DNA of 64,000 bases from Clostridia bacterium (GTDB lineage: Bacteria > Bacillota > Clostridia > Christensenellales > CAG-917): assembly GCA_900763875.1 (NCBI GenBank), contig CAAFLX010000019.1, positions 1-64,000 on the forward strand, written 5' to 3'. The notes beneath the pieces were generated by a model that saw only the letters and a program-made list of their open reading frames with translations, did not search any database and was not told the DNA's origin. Positions within the stretch are counted from its first letter, which is position 1. Every line of letters starts with the position of its first letter. The position numbers were made by a program, and so were the translations under genes. Below are positions 55,556 to 64,000 of this stretch, piece by piece.

Positions 55556-57196
55556 TCAAATTTCTCGTTTGTATTCCTCGTCGAATTTGTATGTTTTCTT
55601 AAAAAGTGTGGCAAAGCACAAATCTTTGTGCGCATACACAAGGGCGTTGAAACTCTTTTTGCTTGCAACACGCCAAATTGCAAGCACCAAACTTACAAGC
55701 ACGATTGCAACCGCCATACCCAGCGTTGCGCCGATAAAGTCCACGGCAATGTCGAAGATACTGCATACTCTGCCGGGGGTGAAGTGTTGTATGCTTTCGC
55801 TTATGCCTGCGTATATAAACGCGAGGGGCGGAGTGAGGGGCAAGCATAGCCACTTGCGCCTGCAAAGCAAAAACAGTGTGCCGAATATTCCGAATCCGAG
55901 CAGTGCGGACAGTCCGCCGTGCCCCAGAAATTTGCGCACCATAACGTAGGGAGAGGCAAACAGTTTGACCTGCACGGTTTTTTCTTGCCAAACGGTGGGG
56001 TCTATGGTGCTTGTGGCGCGGATTGTCACCGAGCCGAGCCGCATCGCAGTGAGTTTGCCGTCCTTTGTCAGGGTTGCTTTTTTGCCGCTTACAACCTCCC
56101 ATTTTACGTCATTTGGGTAGGCTTTGGGCGAGTGCTTGGCATAGTATTTCGTTCGATAGTTTGCAGATATCACGTCAGGGCCTGAGATAGAGATAGAAGC
56201 GGGCGGAATTTTTGCAACGGTCACCACAACGTCTTTTGACAACGAGGGGTTGAATACGGAAGTGTAGGTCAGCCTAACTTGCCCCGTTTTATGCGGTATA
56301 AACTGCTGATATTTGAAACTCAAAATAGATTTGTCGTCGGTTTCGACCGAAAAAGCATATTGTCTTTGCGCGCCCATAGGCTCGACACTCTCCACAATAT
56401 CGTGCAAATTCGTGTTGTAGTCGCCGATATAAAGAGTTGGATTTTGCTTGAACACAATATCCGTCGGCTTGATGAAGTTGGGGTTTGGAAGAACGGTGAC
56501 GGTTGTCGAAAAACTTTTGCCTGTCGTCTTGTAGGTGGCGGTGATAGTCGCAGTGCCTTCCGAAACGCCGCTGACGTAGCCGTCCACCACGGTTGCAACG
56601 TCATTATTTGAAGATTTGAATGTTGCGGCAATATAGTAGGTTGAATCGTTGTTGAGGGTGGGTTTGTGCGTTGTGCCCACCAAAAATCCCGACTTGCTTG
56701 CCGTTGGAAACTCGATTGACGGCTGCTCGACCTCGTTTGGGTGCTTGCCGTAGCTTGTCACGCTCACAACGTCGAAAACGGACGGATTGCTTTTTAGGCG
56801 CATTGTGATTTGCGCCCAGCCGTAGCGTTTGTAGGTGACAACGCCGTTTTGGTCAACGGTGGCAACGCTCGGAGTGTCGGAGATGAATTCCACGTCCTTG
56901 TCCAGTGTATTTGACGGGATAAACTCCGCTTCGAGCTGCTCGGTTTGCCCCGTATAGAAAATGTCCGTGCTGTTGGAGAGTTTGACGCTTTGCGTGACCA
57001 CCTTGCCGTTGAATTTGGTTGTCAAATCGTATTTGGAATCCAGCTTGTCGGTGACGTGTTGCGTGTTTTCCTGACTTTGCGACACGGGGACGCAAGAGCC
57101 AATCCACAAACCGCTCCACAACGCGATTGTGCACACCAACGCAATCGTCGCCAACACTTTGAGTCCTATCAAATATGTTCTATCCTTTGCAAGCAT
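55556..57196 (-). CDS. VanZ-like protein split by bacterial Ig-like domains
   Basis: 546 residues. A first membrane segment (about 9-34, VLATIALVCTIALWSGLWIGS) is followed by SQSQENTQHVTDKL, as in VanZ proteins. Residues about 60-410 are then extracellular beta-sandwich repeats of the Big_2 type: VATVDQNGVVTYKRYGWAQIT, VDGYVSGVSEGTATITATY and LTKDGKLTAMRLGSVTIRAT (parts). From about 415 the VanZ core resumes with VRKFLGHGGLSALLGFGIFG, SESIQHFTPGRVCSIFDI and DFIGATLGM. It is cotranscribed with the 2161-residue lipoprotein gene (21-bp gap). GGGGAG precedes ATG. Function is unknown; VanZ itself is linked to glycopeptide tolerance. Confidence 0.88.
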   Translation of the reverse strand: MLAKDRTYLIGLKVLATIALVCTIALWSGLWIGSCVPVSQSQENTQHVTDKLDSKYDLTTKFNGKVVTQSVKLSNSTDIFYTGQTEQLEAEFIPSNTLDKDVEFISDTPSVATVDQNGVVTYKRYGWAQITMRLKSNPSVFDVVSVTSYGKHPNEVEQPSIEFPTASKSGFLVGTTHKPTLNNDSTYYIAATFKSSNNDVATVVDGYVSGVSEGTATITATYKTTGKSFSTTVTVLPNPNFIKPTDIVFKQNPTLYIGDYNTNLHDIVESVEPMGAQRQYAFSVETDDKSILSFKYQQFIPHKTGQVRLTYTSVFNPSLSKDVVVTVAKIPPASISISGPDVISANYRTKYYAKHSPKAYPNDVKWEVVSGKKATLTKDGKLTAMRLGSVTIRATSTIDPTVWQEKTVQVKLFASPYVMVRKFLGHGGLSALLGFGIFGTLFLLCRRKWLCLPLTPPLAFIYAGISESIQHFTPGRVCSIFDIAVDFIGATLGMAVAIVLVSLVLAIWRVASKKSFNALVYAHKDLCFATLFKKTYKFDEEYKREI

Positions 57197-57217
57197 TCAC
57201 AAACTCCCCAAATCCTA

Positions 57218-60200
57218 TCACGCCCAATTTGCCCCGTCAAACGTATAAGTTTTGCCTTTTTGCAACAAGTTGTTTCCTGTCGCAACAACCGTATATTCGG
57301 TATATGCTTGTGAATTTCCACTTGTATCCTTATAAGTCTTAGGCACAGAAGTGATTGCAGGTTCAACGTCGTCAAATCTAGCAGATTCGGTTATATCAAA
57401 CACTTTTACAAAAGTTCCGATACCGACCAGTGCCTCGCTTCTCTTTGTTCCGCCGCTATTGCCTTCTTTAGAGTTTACGGATAGCGTTGCCGTTGAGCCG
57501 ACGTTTATTTTTGCCCCCGAAGTAGCTGATTGTATTCTTCCGCCAAATGCACCATTGATGTTATAAGTTCCATTAACGACAAATTTGGCGCTTTCTTTTT
57601 TAGGATAGCCAACACCTGCAAACGCAAAGTCGTCGTACAAGCTGTATGCAATAATACGACCGGACGTTGTGAGAGTGGCGTTTTTGTTTATTGTTATGCT
57701 TGCGCCAGGCAGGAGTTTATAATCGAAACCGGTTGTCAAAGTGGTATTGTCAGAAGCAGAATTATCGCCAATTTCGATATCGTATTTCCATGGAATGGGG
57801 AATAATACGTCTGACATTTTCACGGTTACGGATTGTACTGTCAGCGACAAAGAATTGAGGGCGATGTCGCCAACAAATCGCAAGCGTGTTCTACCGTTCG
57901 AATATGTTTTTTCCAACCGACCCGATTTGATATTAATGACGCCGTTCGGTCCAATGAAATCTTTTTTGTCCGTATGGTGATCGTCGCTCGCATAGAGATC
58001 CACATAACCGGTGTGAAGTGCTCCAGCCAAGTACGACTGTGCGCATTGAATATTGGGCATATCATATTGTATGAATGGAGCAATTCCACCTTTTCTAAAC
58101 GTTGTCACGGTGTTTGTGCCGCCTCTAAAATCGTACACGACAAACGGGCTATACACATGCGATTTTGATTGAAATTCTATTGAGCCGCTACCCTTAATGT
58201 AGCCGCGCACGTCAAGATTCGCACCGCTCGTAAAAATCATTTTGCCATTATTAACAATTTGACTATGCCAAGCAGAAGTATGACCTTCTAGTGCTCCGCC
58301 ACTAGTGCCGAGAAGTCCTTGAATGAGTATACTGCCACTGACCGTTACGTTGATATTTTTAATTATTGTTAAAGTCCAGCGTATGTACTCATTTTCCACA
58401 ATGCCTTTTTTACCATGTCTTGTGGGCATATAAGGCTCATACTCTTTATTTATAACACCTTTTGTGAGAATGTGAAGGGCGTATGTGGGAGAGCCGATTG
58501 TGTTGCTGACATCATATACTTCCTGTTTATCGTTAAACGTATACTTTTTAGGAGGATTGTATTCGTTGGGGGCACTTGGCAAAATCAAGGTTACGCCGCT
58601 TGGGATTGTCAAATCGTTGGCAATAAATGCGTTGCCAAACAAGGTTATAGTCTTTTGATTTTGCGCCACGGCGTCCTCGATGGTGTAGGACACTGTGCCG
58701 ATTTTTGCCGCTTTCACTTTGAGGATTTGACCGTGGAGAGATTGGGCGGTGTAGTTGGCGGTTTCTTTTATGGATATGGTCAGCGTGTACGTGCCACCGT
58801 CCACAAACTTTGTTATGCCAATCATTTCGCTCGGGTGCGTGACGGCAAGGGAGATTGCGCCTTGCAACTCTGTTGCCGACAAGTCTTCGTTGGTTGCTCT
58901 GACGTGGTCTGCAATGACGGTTGCAAAAGCGATGCCGTCCTTGTTCCAATCATATTCAAGCGAGCCGTCCAAACGGAGATTCGGGCTTGCCTTGGCAAGT
59001 TGAATCTTGATTGTCACGCCGTCAAAGACGTTGTAGTTGGTGGGATCGTTGCAGAACGTTGCAGGATATCCGCTCTCGTTTTGCGTGCAAGAGATGTTCA
59101 CGTCGGGATTTTTCCAAGCAAAGCCCGTGCCGTCCAACTTGTAAGGAGATCCGCCGAGCGAGGTGTGCGGAGTGTAAGTGCCGCTGAAATCGAGCTTTGC
59201 AAGCTCGCCGTCCACATACTCTTTGGTGTAGTTTGCTTTGGCAACGGTGAGAGTGCCGTTGACAAGGGTGATGTCAAAGTCGTCGTGCGTTGCCTTTGCG
59301 ACGATGTCATACACGCCTGCGTTGTCTCCGACGGTGTAGTTGCAAGAGAGCGACACGAAAATTTCCGAGCCTGCATCGACAAGGCTCAAAGCGTATGCGT
59401 TCAACCCCGTGCGCGAAATCGTGTATGCCGATTGGTCAAGGGTGAACGCGCTGTTGTATACGGTGTTTTGCTCCTGCGCCGTGATTGTGACTTTTGCCTT
59501 GGCAACGTTGAGTTTCAAGCCGGTTGCATACACGATATCGTAGTTGGTTGCACCAAGACCGCTCATCGTGACGTCAAATTCGCCTGCGTGTTTTTTGCTC
59601 AAATATGCGCAATCATACACAAGCGTTCCGCTCAAAACCGATGCGTTTTCGCCGTTGACAAAACCCGTGTATACGGGCACAAAACTTGCCTCGTCGCCAA
59701 AAGCGATTGAGAGCGATTTTTCGTCAATACCGACGTTTAGCCTTGCTTTTGCAACGGTTAAAGTGTTTGTTGTGACAGAATCGGCGGAAATTGCGTATCT
59801 ATCTGCAATGCCGCTTGCAAGCGTTATGCGCACGGTGTATGAGCCTGCGTTGAGCGTTTTGGGCACGCTGCTCCAAGTGCCGCCGTTTTCATATTCAACA
59901 ACAATGCCGCCCTTGTCTTTTGCAAGCAAACCGCTCTCGGTATATCCGATTGCAATTTGTTCGCCGTAAGTCGCCGACAGGGTGCTTTCAACAAAGTTGA
60001 TAGTGATGTTTCTCTTTGTTACGACAAGTTTCACTTTGCTCGCATTCACGGTGTAGTTGTCGTTTGAGGTTGTCGCCGTGACGGAATACGTGCCGAAGTC
60101 ACCTGCCGCATAGGGTGTTGACAGGGTGATGAAGTCGAGATTTGCCGTTGTTGATGCCGACGTGAAACCGACAAGTTGAGGAGCAGGCTCGCCGTACGTC

Positions 60201-63200
60201 ACGGTGTAGGTTTTCTCGTCAAGCACTATGGCTTTTGCGCTCACCGAAAGAGTGCCCTTTTCAACCGTAAAGTTATAGTTGTTGTGCGTTGCGGTTGCGT
60301 TGATGTCATATGCGCCTTTGTTGTTGCCTTTTGTATATGAGCAATCGAGCGTGACGGTGACGTGTGCAACGTCCTTTTCAAGCACGCCGACAAGGGTGTA
60401 TGCGCTTTGCTCAAGCTCAAACTCATCGTCAAAGACCGTGTTTTGATTGCCGACTTTTACCGTTGCTTGTTTCTTTGCGATTTTTGCAACGAACGTGCCT
60501 TCAAAAGGTGTTGCGTCTGCTCTTGTCAAGCGGAATTTGACGGTGTATTCGCCTGCGTCTACAAATGACGGTCGTTGGGTTTGTTCTTTGTCATTTACAA
60601 TATAAGTGACGGATGTTCCGTCCTCGACGGCCACCCACACTTCGTGCGCGTTGCCGTCATACACTTGATTCGAGAGGTTGTGAACGGTGTTTTTGATTGA
60701 GATTTCCTTGATTTCAACGTGCAAATCATATTGGACGTCATAGCAACTCAACACGTCCTCGCCTGCCTTATTGGTGGCGGTGAGAGCGGTTGTGAAAGCG
60801 AACTTATCGCCAAGCGCGTCGTTTGCGGTGTAAATGCCGATTTCGCCGCTTGTCGTTTGAATCGTGCCGCCAAACACGTCGCCTTCAAACGCATTGCTTA
60901 TCGTGCAGTCAGCAACGTTGAAAGTCGCCGTCGCGCCGTTGTTGTAGGCGACGTTCATATCCTCATAATCAATCCTAACTTTGCGCGCCTTGATTGTGAG
61001 CGTGGCAGGGACAATCTTAAACTCATAGTTGCCGTTGTCTACAATGCTGCCGTTTATTTGGAGCGCACCGACTTTTGTGCCTTGAGTGTATTTGCAATCG
61101 GGAGTGATTGTCGGGATGTCGTTGCCGACAAAGTCCGCGCTCTTGACGTAGGTGTATGTAGGCGCAAATTCGCCATAGGTGACTTCCGTGTTTTCAAAGG
61201 TTATCGTGATTGGTTTTTGGGTGACGATAAGAGTTGCCTCGCTGACAATGACGTTGTAGTTTGCGTTTTGTGCGGTTTCGGACGTTTCGGGGACGGTTGC
61301 CGAAATAGGATAACCGCCAACGCCGTCACCGACTTTATACTGCGATGTAAGCGTGTATTCGAGTTTGTCCTTGCCAACCAAGTCGCCAACAACGTTTGCG
61401 GTGTATTCGGGCGCATTGTCGCCGTACACAACATCGCAATCAACGACGTTGAGCTTGACGTCTTTCTTGTTCACGGTCAGCGTGCCTTTTGTGGCGGTGA
61501 CATCATAGTTGTCGTTTTTGCCAAGTTTCACCCACACATCATACGTTCCGACGGGTTTGCCCACCGAATAATCGCACTCAAGAGTGTAGTTGAGAGTGTC
61601 ATCGCCATACAAATCGCTTGCGTTAGCCTTGAAGGTGGGGCTTTGCGAGCCGTAAACGACGCCACAATCAACGACATTTAGACTGACGTTTCGTTTGTTC
61701 ACGGTAAGCGTGCCGTTGTTTATGGTGACGTCATAGTTGGGGTATTCGCTTTTTAGAGTTGCAAGAATCGTGTATCTGTCTGCGTTATATCCTGCTTTAT
61801 AATCGCACTTGAGCGTGTAGTCGAGAGTATCGCCATCAACCAACCCATCAACGTTTGCGGTGTATTCGCGTGCAATGTCGCCGTAGGTTACGTTTTTATC
61901 AGCCACCGTGAGAGTAGCGGATTTTTTGTTGACGACAACTTGGAAAGAGCCGTTTGCGGCGGTGTAGTTTTTGCGCTCGATTTTGTAGTTTACGGTGTAA
62001 GTGCCGGCATCTGTAAACGAGGGAATATTGTCGCTATATTCGCCGTCTAACAAAGCGTATTGAATGGAGCAAGAAGACGTTTTCACCTCAACCGCGGTCG
62101 GCGTATGCGCCTTTCCGTCGTAGGTGTAGGTTACGTTCTCGTGCGTCGTAAAATCGATTGTCGCTGGGTTTATCGTCACGCTCAAATCGCACGTGAAGTC
62201 ATAACTTGCCGTGACGTTTTCACCGTTAGCGTTTTTGACAAGTAGTGTGATTGTGAGTTGAGTTTTGTCATAGATTTTTGCATCGTTGCCCTTGGTTTCA
62301 ACCGCGAGCGTTGCAACGTCACCTTCAACAAGACCGACAAACGAGTCGCCTTCAATCGTCTTTGCAAAGGGCATGCCGTCATAAACCTTTTCAAGCGTTC
62401 CGACGTCTTTGAGCAAAAGGTTGACTTTGCCGACGGTCACTGTCGATGAAATCGCTCCGTTCGTGCCACCGCCGACAACGGTGTAGTTTGAAGCCGTCAA
62501 ACCGCTCACGCTGACGGGATAGGAGTTTGCGCCCATGCCTTGTTGGTAGGCACATTCAACCGCCATACCGTCATATTGCACAACGCTGTCGTCGTCATCG
62601 TATTCAAACCCCTCGAAAGTGAAGGAGAGTTTGGGCATCTTCTCGCCATAAACGATGTTTATCGGATTGATTGTGGCAGTTAAAGTCGCTTTTGTGACGG
62701 TTGAGGTGTTTGATGATTGCACGGTTTTAGGTTCATAGCCGCTTGAAGAGGCGGTCGCCTTGCAGGTGAGTTTCACCTCGCCGACAACTGCTTTTTTGAT
62801 TGTGCAAGTTGCGCCGCCGTTTGTCGAGTCGAGCTTGTTGCCGTCCTTGTCAAACCATTCATAGGTGTAGGTTATATCGCTCGGAGCAGTTGCTTTTTGC
62901 ACGCTTGCAACGATGTTTTCGCCGTAAGTATAGGTTTCCTTGTCAAATGAAATGACGGGTGCGGCAGGCGCAAGCAGTGTGAACGTTGCCTTGAAAATCG
63001 CGTCTTTTTCAAACGTTGCGTTTTCTTTTATGGCGTTGCCGTCTTGATCCACCCACTTGTCAAAGACAAAGCCTTGGGGGATTTTGTCCTCATAGTCGGA
63101 TTCGCTGGGCAGCAAGATGCGGTCGCCTGCTTTGCCGTCCGCAAGCTCCTTGACAACCTCGTCTTTCACCATAAATTTGACGTTGTACGTCGAGATTGCG

Positions 63201-63703
63201 TCTTTGAGAATCGCATTGACTTCGCGGTTGCTTTTTACGCTTGAAAAATCTTTGTCCCATTTTGCAAAGGTCTTGCCGCTTGGCATCGCAGCGTTGATTT
63301 CATCCTCGCTTGGAGCTTGCGCGCTCTTGCTGTAATCAACTGTGACGTCCTTGATACGCTCCTCTCCCACGATGAACGACACGGTGAAAGTTTGCACTTT
63401 CCACTGCGCATACAGGGTTGTGCCGAGCACGATTTTGGACGGATCGAGCGGTTCTTTGCCTTGTTTGTCGAGCGTCCAGTCCACAAAGTCATAGCCCACG
63501 CGCGCATTGGGTACGTAGGTTATATCCTTTGGATTTACGGATTCGGTGTGAATCTCGCTTCCGTCGTTTGCGTCGAAACGCACCGCAACGCGCGTGCCTT
63601 GCGGTTGTGCGTCGGTGTTGCACGCAACGAGCATACCTGCCATAAGCGAGAGTATGGCGATTGCCAGCAATATGGCTGTAAGTTTGGTTTTTTTGTTGTT
63701 CAT
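57218..63703 (-). CDS. Giant MBG/InlB-repeat surface lipoprotein
   Basis: 2161 residues. A signal peptide ends in lipobox GMLVAC. Two or three InlB B-type repeats follow (FDANDGSEIHTESV, VGYDFVDWTLDKQGK, TTLYAQWK). Then at least a dozen MBG-type beta domains of about 80 residues run to about residue 1550, recognisable by VTYGD/VVYGS-type starts (NVTYGDIAREYTANVDGL, DVVYGDNAPEYTANVVGD) and NGTLTV(N/A)K ends. The last 550 residues are Gly/Ser/Asn-rich and repetitive, like a right-handed beta-helix. ATG at 63703 is chosen for GGAGAGG upstream. An adhesin or glycan-binding role is inference. It leads the operon with the VanZ-like gene. Confidence 0.9.
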   Translation of the reverse strand: MNNKKTKLTAILLAIAILSLMAGMLVACNTDAQPQGTRVAVRFDANDGSEIHTESVNPKDITYVPNARVGYDFVDWTLDKQGKEPLDPSKIVLGTTLYAQWKVQTFTVSFIVGEERIKDVTVDYSKSAQAPSEDEINAAMPSGKTFAKWDKDFSSVKSNREVNAILKDAISTYNVKFMVKDEVVKELADGKAGDRILLPSESDYEDKIPQGFVFDKWVDQDGNAIKENATFEKDAIFKATFTLLAPAAPVISFDKETYTYGENIVASVQKATAPSDITYTYEWFDKDGNKLDSTNGGATCTIKKAVVGEVKLTCKATASSSGYEPKTVQSSNTSTVTKATLTATINPINIVYGEKMPKLSFTFEGFEYDDDDSVVQYDGMAVECAYQQGMGANSYPVSVSGLTASNYTVVGGGTNGAISSTVTVGKVNLLLKDVGTLEKVYDGMPFAKTIEGDSFVGLVEGDVATLAVETKGNDAKIYDKTQLTITLLVKNANGENVTASYDFTCDLSVTINPATIDFTTHENVTYTYDGKAHTPTAVEVKTSSCSIQYALLDGEYSDNIPSFTDAGTYTVNYKIERKNYTAANGSFQVVVNKKSATLTVADKNVTYGDIAREYTANVDGLVDGDTLDYTLKCDYKAGYNADRYTILATLKSEYPNYDVTINNGTLTVNKRNVSLNVVDCGVVYGSQSPTFKANASDLYGDDTLNYTLECDYSVGKPVGTYDVWVKLGKNDNYDVTATKGTLTVNKKDVKLNVVDCDVVYGDNAPEYTANVVGDLVGKDKLEYTLTSQYKVGDGVGGYPISATVPETSETAQNANYNVIVSEATLIVTQKPITITFENTEVTYGEFAPTYTYVKSADFVGNDIPTITPDCKYTQGTKVGALQINGSIVDNGNYEFKIVPATLTIKARKVRIDYEDMNVAYNNGATATFNVADCTISNAFEGDVFGGTIQTTSGEIGIYTANDALGDKFAFTTALTATNKAGEDVLSCYDVQYDLHVEIKEISIKNTVHNLSNQVYDGNAHEVWVAVEDGTSVTYIVNDKEQTQRPSFVDAGEYTVKFRLTRADATPFEGTFVAKIAKKQATVKVGNQNTVFDDEFELEQSAYTLVGVLEKDVAHVTVTLDCSYTKGNNKGAYDINATATHNNYNFTVEKGTLSVSAKAIVLDEKTYTVTYGEPAPQLVGFTSASTTANLDFITLSTPYAAGDFGTYSVTATTSNDNYTVNASKVKLVVTKRNITINFVESTLSATYGEQIAIGYTESGLLAKDKGGIVVEYENGGTWSSVPKTLNAGSYTVRITLASGIADRYAISADSVTTNTLTVAKARLNVGIDEKSLSIAFGDEASFVPVYTGFVNGENASVLSGTLVYDCAYLSKKHAGEFDVTMSGLGATNYDIVYATGLKLNVAKAKVTITAQEQNTVYNSAFTLDQSAYTISRTGLNAYALSLVDAGSEIFVSLSCNYTVGDNAGVYDIVAKATHDDFDITLVNGTLTVAKANYTKEYVDGELAKLDFSGTYTPHTSLGGSPYKLDGTGFAWKNPDVNISCTQNESGYPATFCNDPTNYNVFDGVTIKIQLAKASPNLRLDGSLEYDWNKDGIAFATVIADHVRATNEDLSATELQGAISLAVTHPSEMIGITKFVDGGTYTLTISIKETANYTAQSLHGQILKVKAAKIGTVSYTIEDAVAQNQKTITLFGNAFIANDLTIPSGVTLILPSAPNEYNPPKKYTFNDKQEVYDVSNTIGSPTYALHILTKGVINKEYEPYMPTRHGKKGIVENEYIRWTLTIIKNINVTVSGSILIQGLLGTSGGALEGHTSAWHSQIVNNGKMIFTSGANLDVRGYIKGSGSIEFQSKSHVYSPFVVYDFRGGTNTVTTFRKGGIAPFIQYDMPNIQCAQSYLAGALHTGYVDLYASDDHHTDKKDFIGPNGVINIKSGRLEKTYSNGRTRLRFVGDIALNSLSLTVQSVTVKMSDVLFPIPWKYDIEIGDNSASDNTTLTTGFDYKLLPGASITINKNATLTTSGRIIAYSLYDDFAFAGVGYPKKESAKFVVNGTYNINGAFGGRIQSATSGAKINVGSTATLSVNSKEGNSGGTKRSEALVGIGTFVKVFDITESARFDDVEPAITSVPKTYKDTSGNSQAYTEYTVVATGNNLLQKGKTYTFDGANWA

Positions 63704-64000
63704 ATTCCTCTCCTTCCCCAAGAAATAGGTCTGTTGTTTGACCGAAAGAGCGGCAAAAAAGTCGTGGTTTCGGCGTGAACTTGCACCCCTGAAAGTATGC
63801 CTATCGTCGTTCGGTGCAAGGGTGGCGGATATACAGTGTATTTGCGCCCAAAAAAGAGTTGCGCAGCGTTTATCCGCCAAGCGGCTCTGCCCTCAAATAT
63901 TTGGAGCATAGCCAAAGTTGTGAGTCTGCTTGCGGCGTGATTGCCGCACTATATATATTCGCGCACGCGCGTGCGTACACGCTCGCGCATAATGCGCGTG
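63704..64000. other. Upstream region of the giant lipoprotein gene, with a GC palindrome
   Basis: No gene is visible in these 300 bp. The end contains ATATATAT (about 63950) followed by the perfect palindrome CGCACGCGCGTGCG (63962-63975) and further CG/CA alternation to the window edge. Confidence 0.6.

Noticed and set aside
58415..59710. 431-codon plus-strand ORF
   Set aside because: Antisense of the giant MBG lipoprotein; no signal, motif or ribosome site.

Overview
The window is a chromosomal segment of a Gram-positive, spore-forming-lineage Clostridia-type bacterium. An uncultured gut member of the Christensenellales is my best guess, by inference only. The evidence is Shine-Dalgarno sites of the GGAGG type, lipobox lipoproteins, spoVT, spoVB-like and yyaC sporulation-linked genes, a PreQ1-I riboswitch on queT, and many strong intrinsic terminators. 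No transposase, phage gene, rRNA or CRISPR array is visible.

Layout. 1-647: dispersed repeats and a hairpin array. 648-12939: housekeeping and envelope genes (argS, ychF, uppP, a flavodiiron protein, a MATE exporter, two lipoproteins, cyclophilin, a BaiN/HI0933-type flavoprotein, dus). 13003-17253: mazG, spoVB-like, spoVT, a small protein and a flavin reductase, all on the minus strand. The spoVT - spoVB-like - mazG order is the one known from Bacillus. 17562-24698: the preQ1 riboswitch with queT, a GH13 glucosidase, gyrA and gyrB. 24699-25679: a 326-bp tandem repeat. 25680-26378: a hemolysin III homologue. 26379-29456: 3.1 kb with no credible gene but four parS-like sites, a repeated 13-bp palindromic motif and a plus-strand terminator; this is the best origin/partition candidate. 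29457-33306: luxS, mtnN, rsmG, parA, parB. 33435-36374: a lipoprotein, an ECF sigma factor and its putative anti-sigma factor, bracketed by two copies of one terminator. 36375-42761: recF and dnaA (divergent), a 31-codon psuK remnant, psuG and a membrane protein, with inverted copies of the dispersed repeat on either side and two attC-like structured elements at the right end. 42762-49629: dnaN, a metal permease, a TIM-barrel protein, tRNA-Asn, an alcohol dehydrogenase and an ABC-F ATPase. 49780-63703: a minus-strand block of surface and envelope proteins (a 1330-residue repeat protein, CvpA, YyaC, a VanZ protein split by Ig-like domains, and a 2161-residue MBG-repeat lipoprotein).

How it fits together. 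gyrA, gyrB, recF, dnaN, dnaA, rsmG, parA and parB place the window at the chromosome origin. The usual rpmH-rnpA-yidC-jag-mnmE-mnmG neighbours are absent, and dnaA is separated from dnaN and faces the opposite way. Transcription is mostly leftward to the left of about 25 kb, which suits an origin in the gene-free 26.4-29.4 kb stretch. At least six genes (dnaA, recF, parA, the BaiN-like gene, the hemolysin III homologue and the metal permease) have a -10 box only 6-9 nt upstream of ATG and no Shine-Dalgarno site, so they probably make leaderless mRNAs.

The least familiar items are: tandem hairpin arrays joined by ATATCA/TGATAT; two tandem elements with attC-like ends and covarying stems; the sigma/anti-sigma/lipoprotein module; and the large surface proteins on the right. 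All functional names rest on motifs read by eye; no database search was possible.
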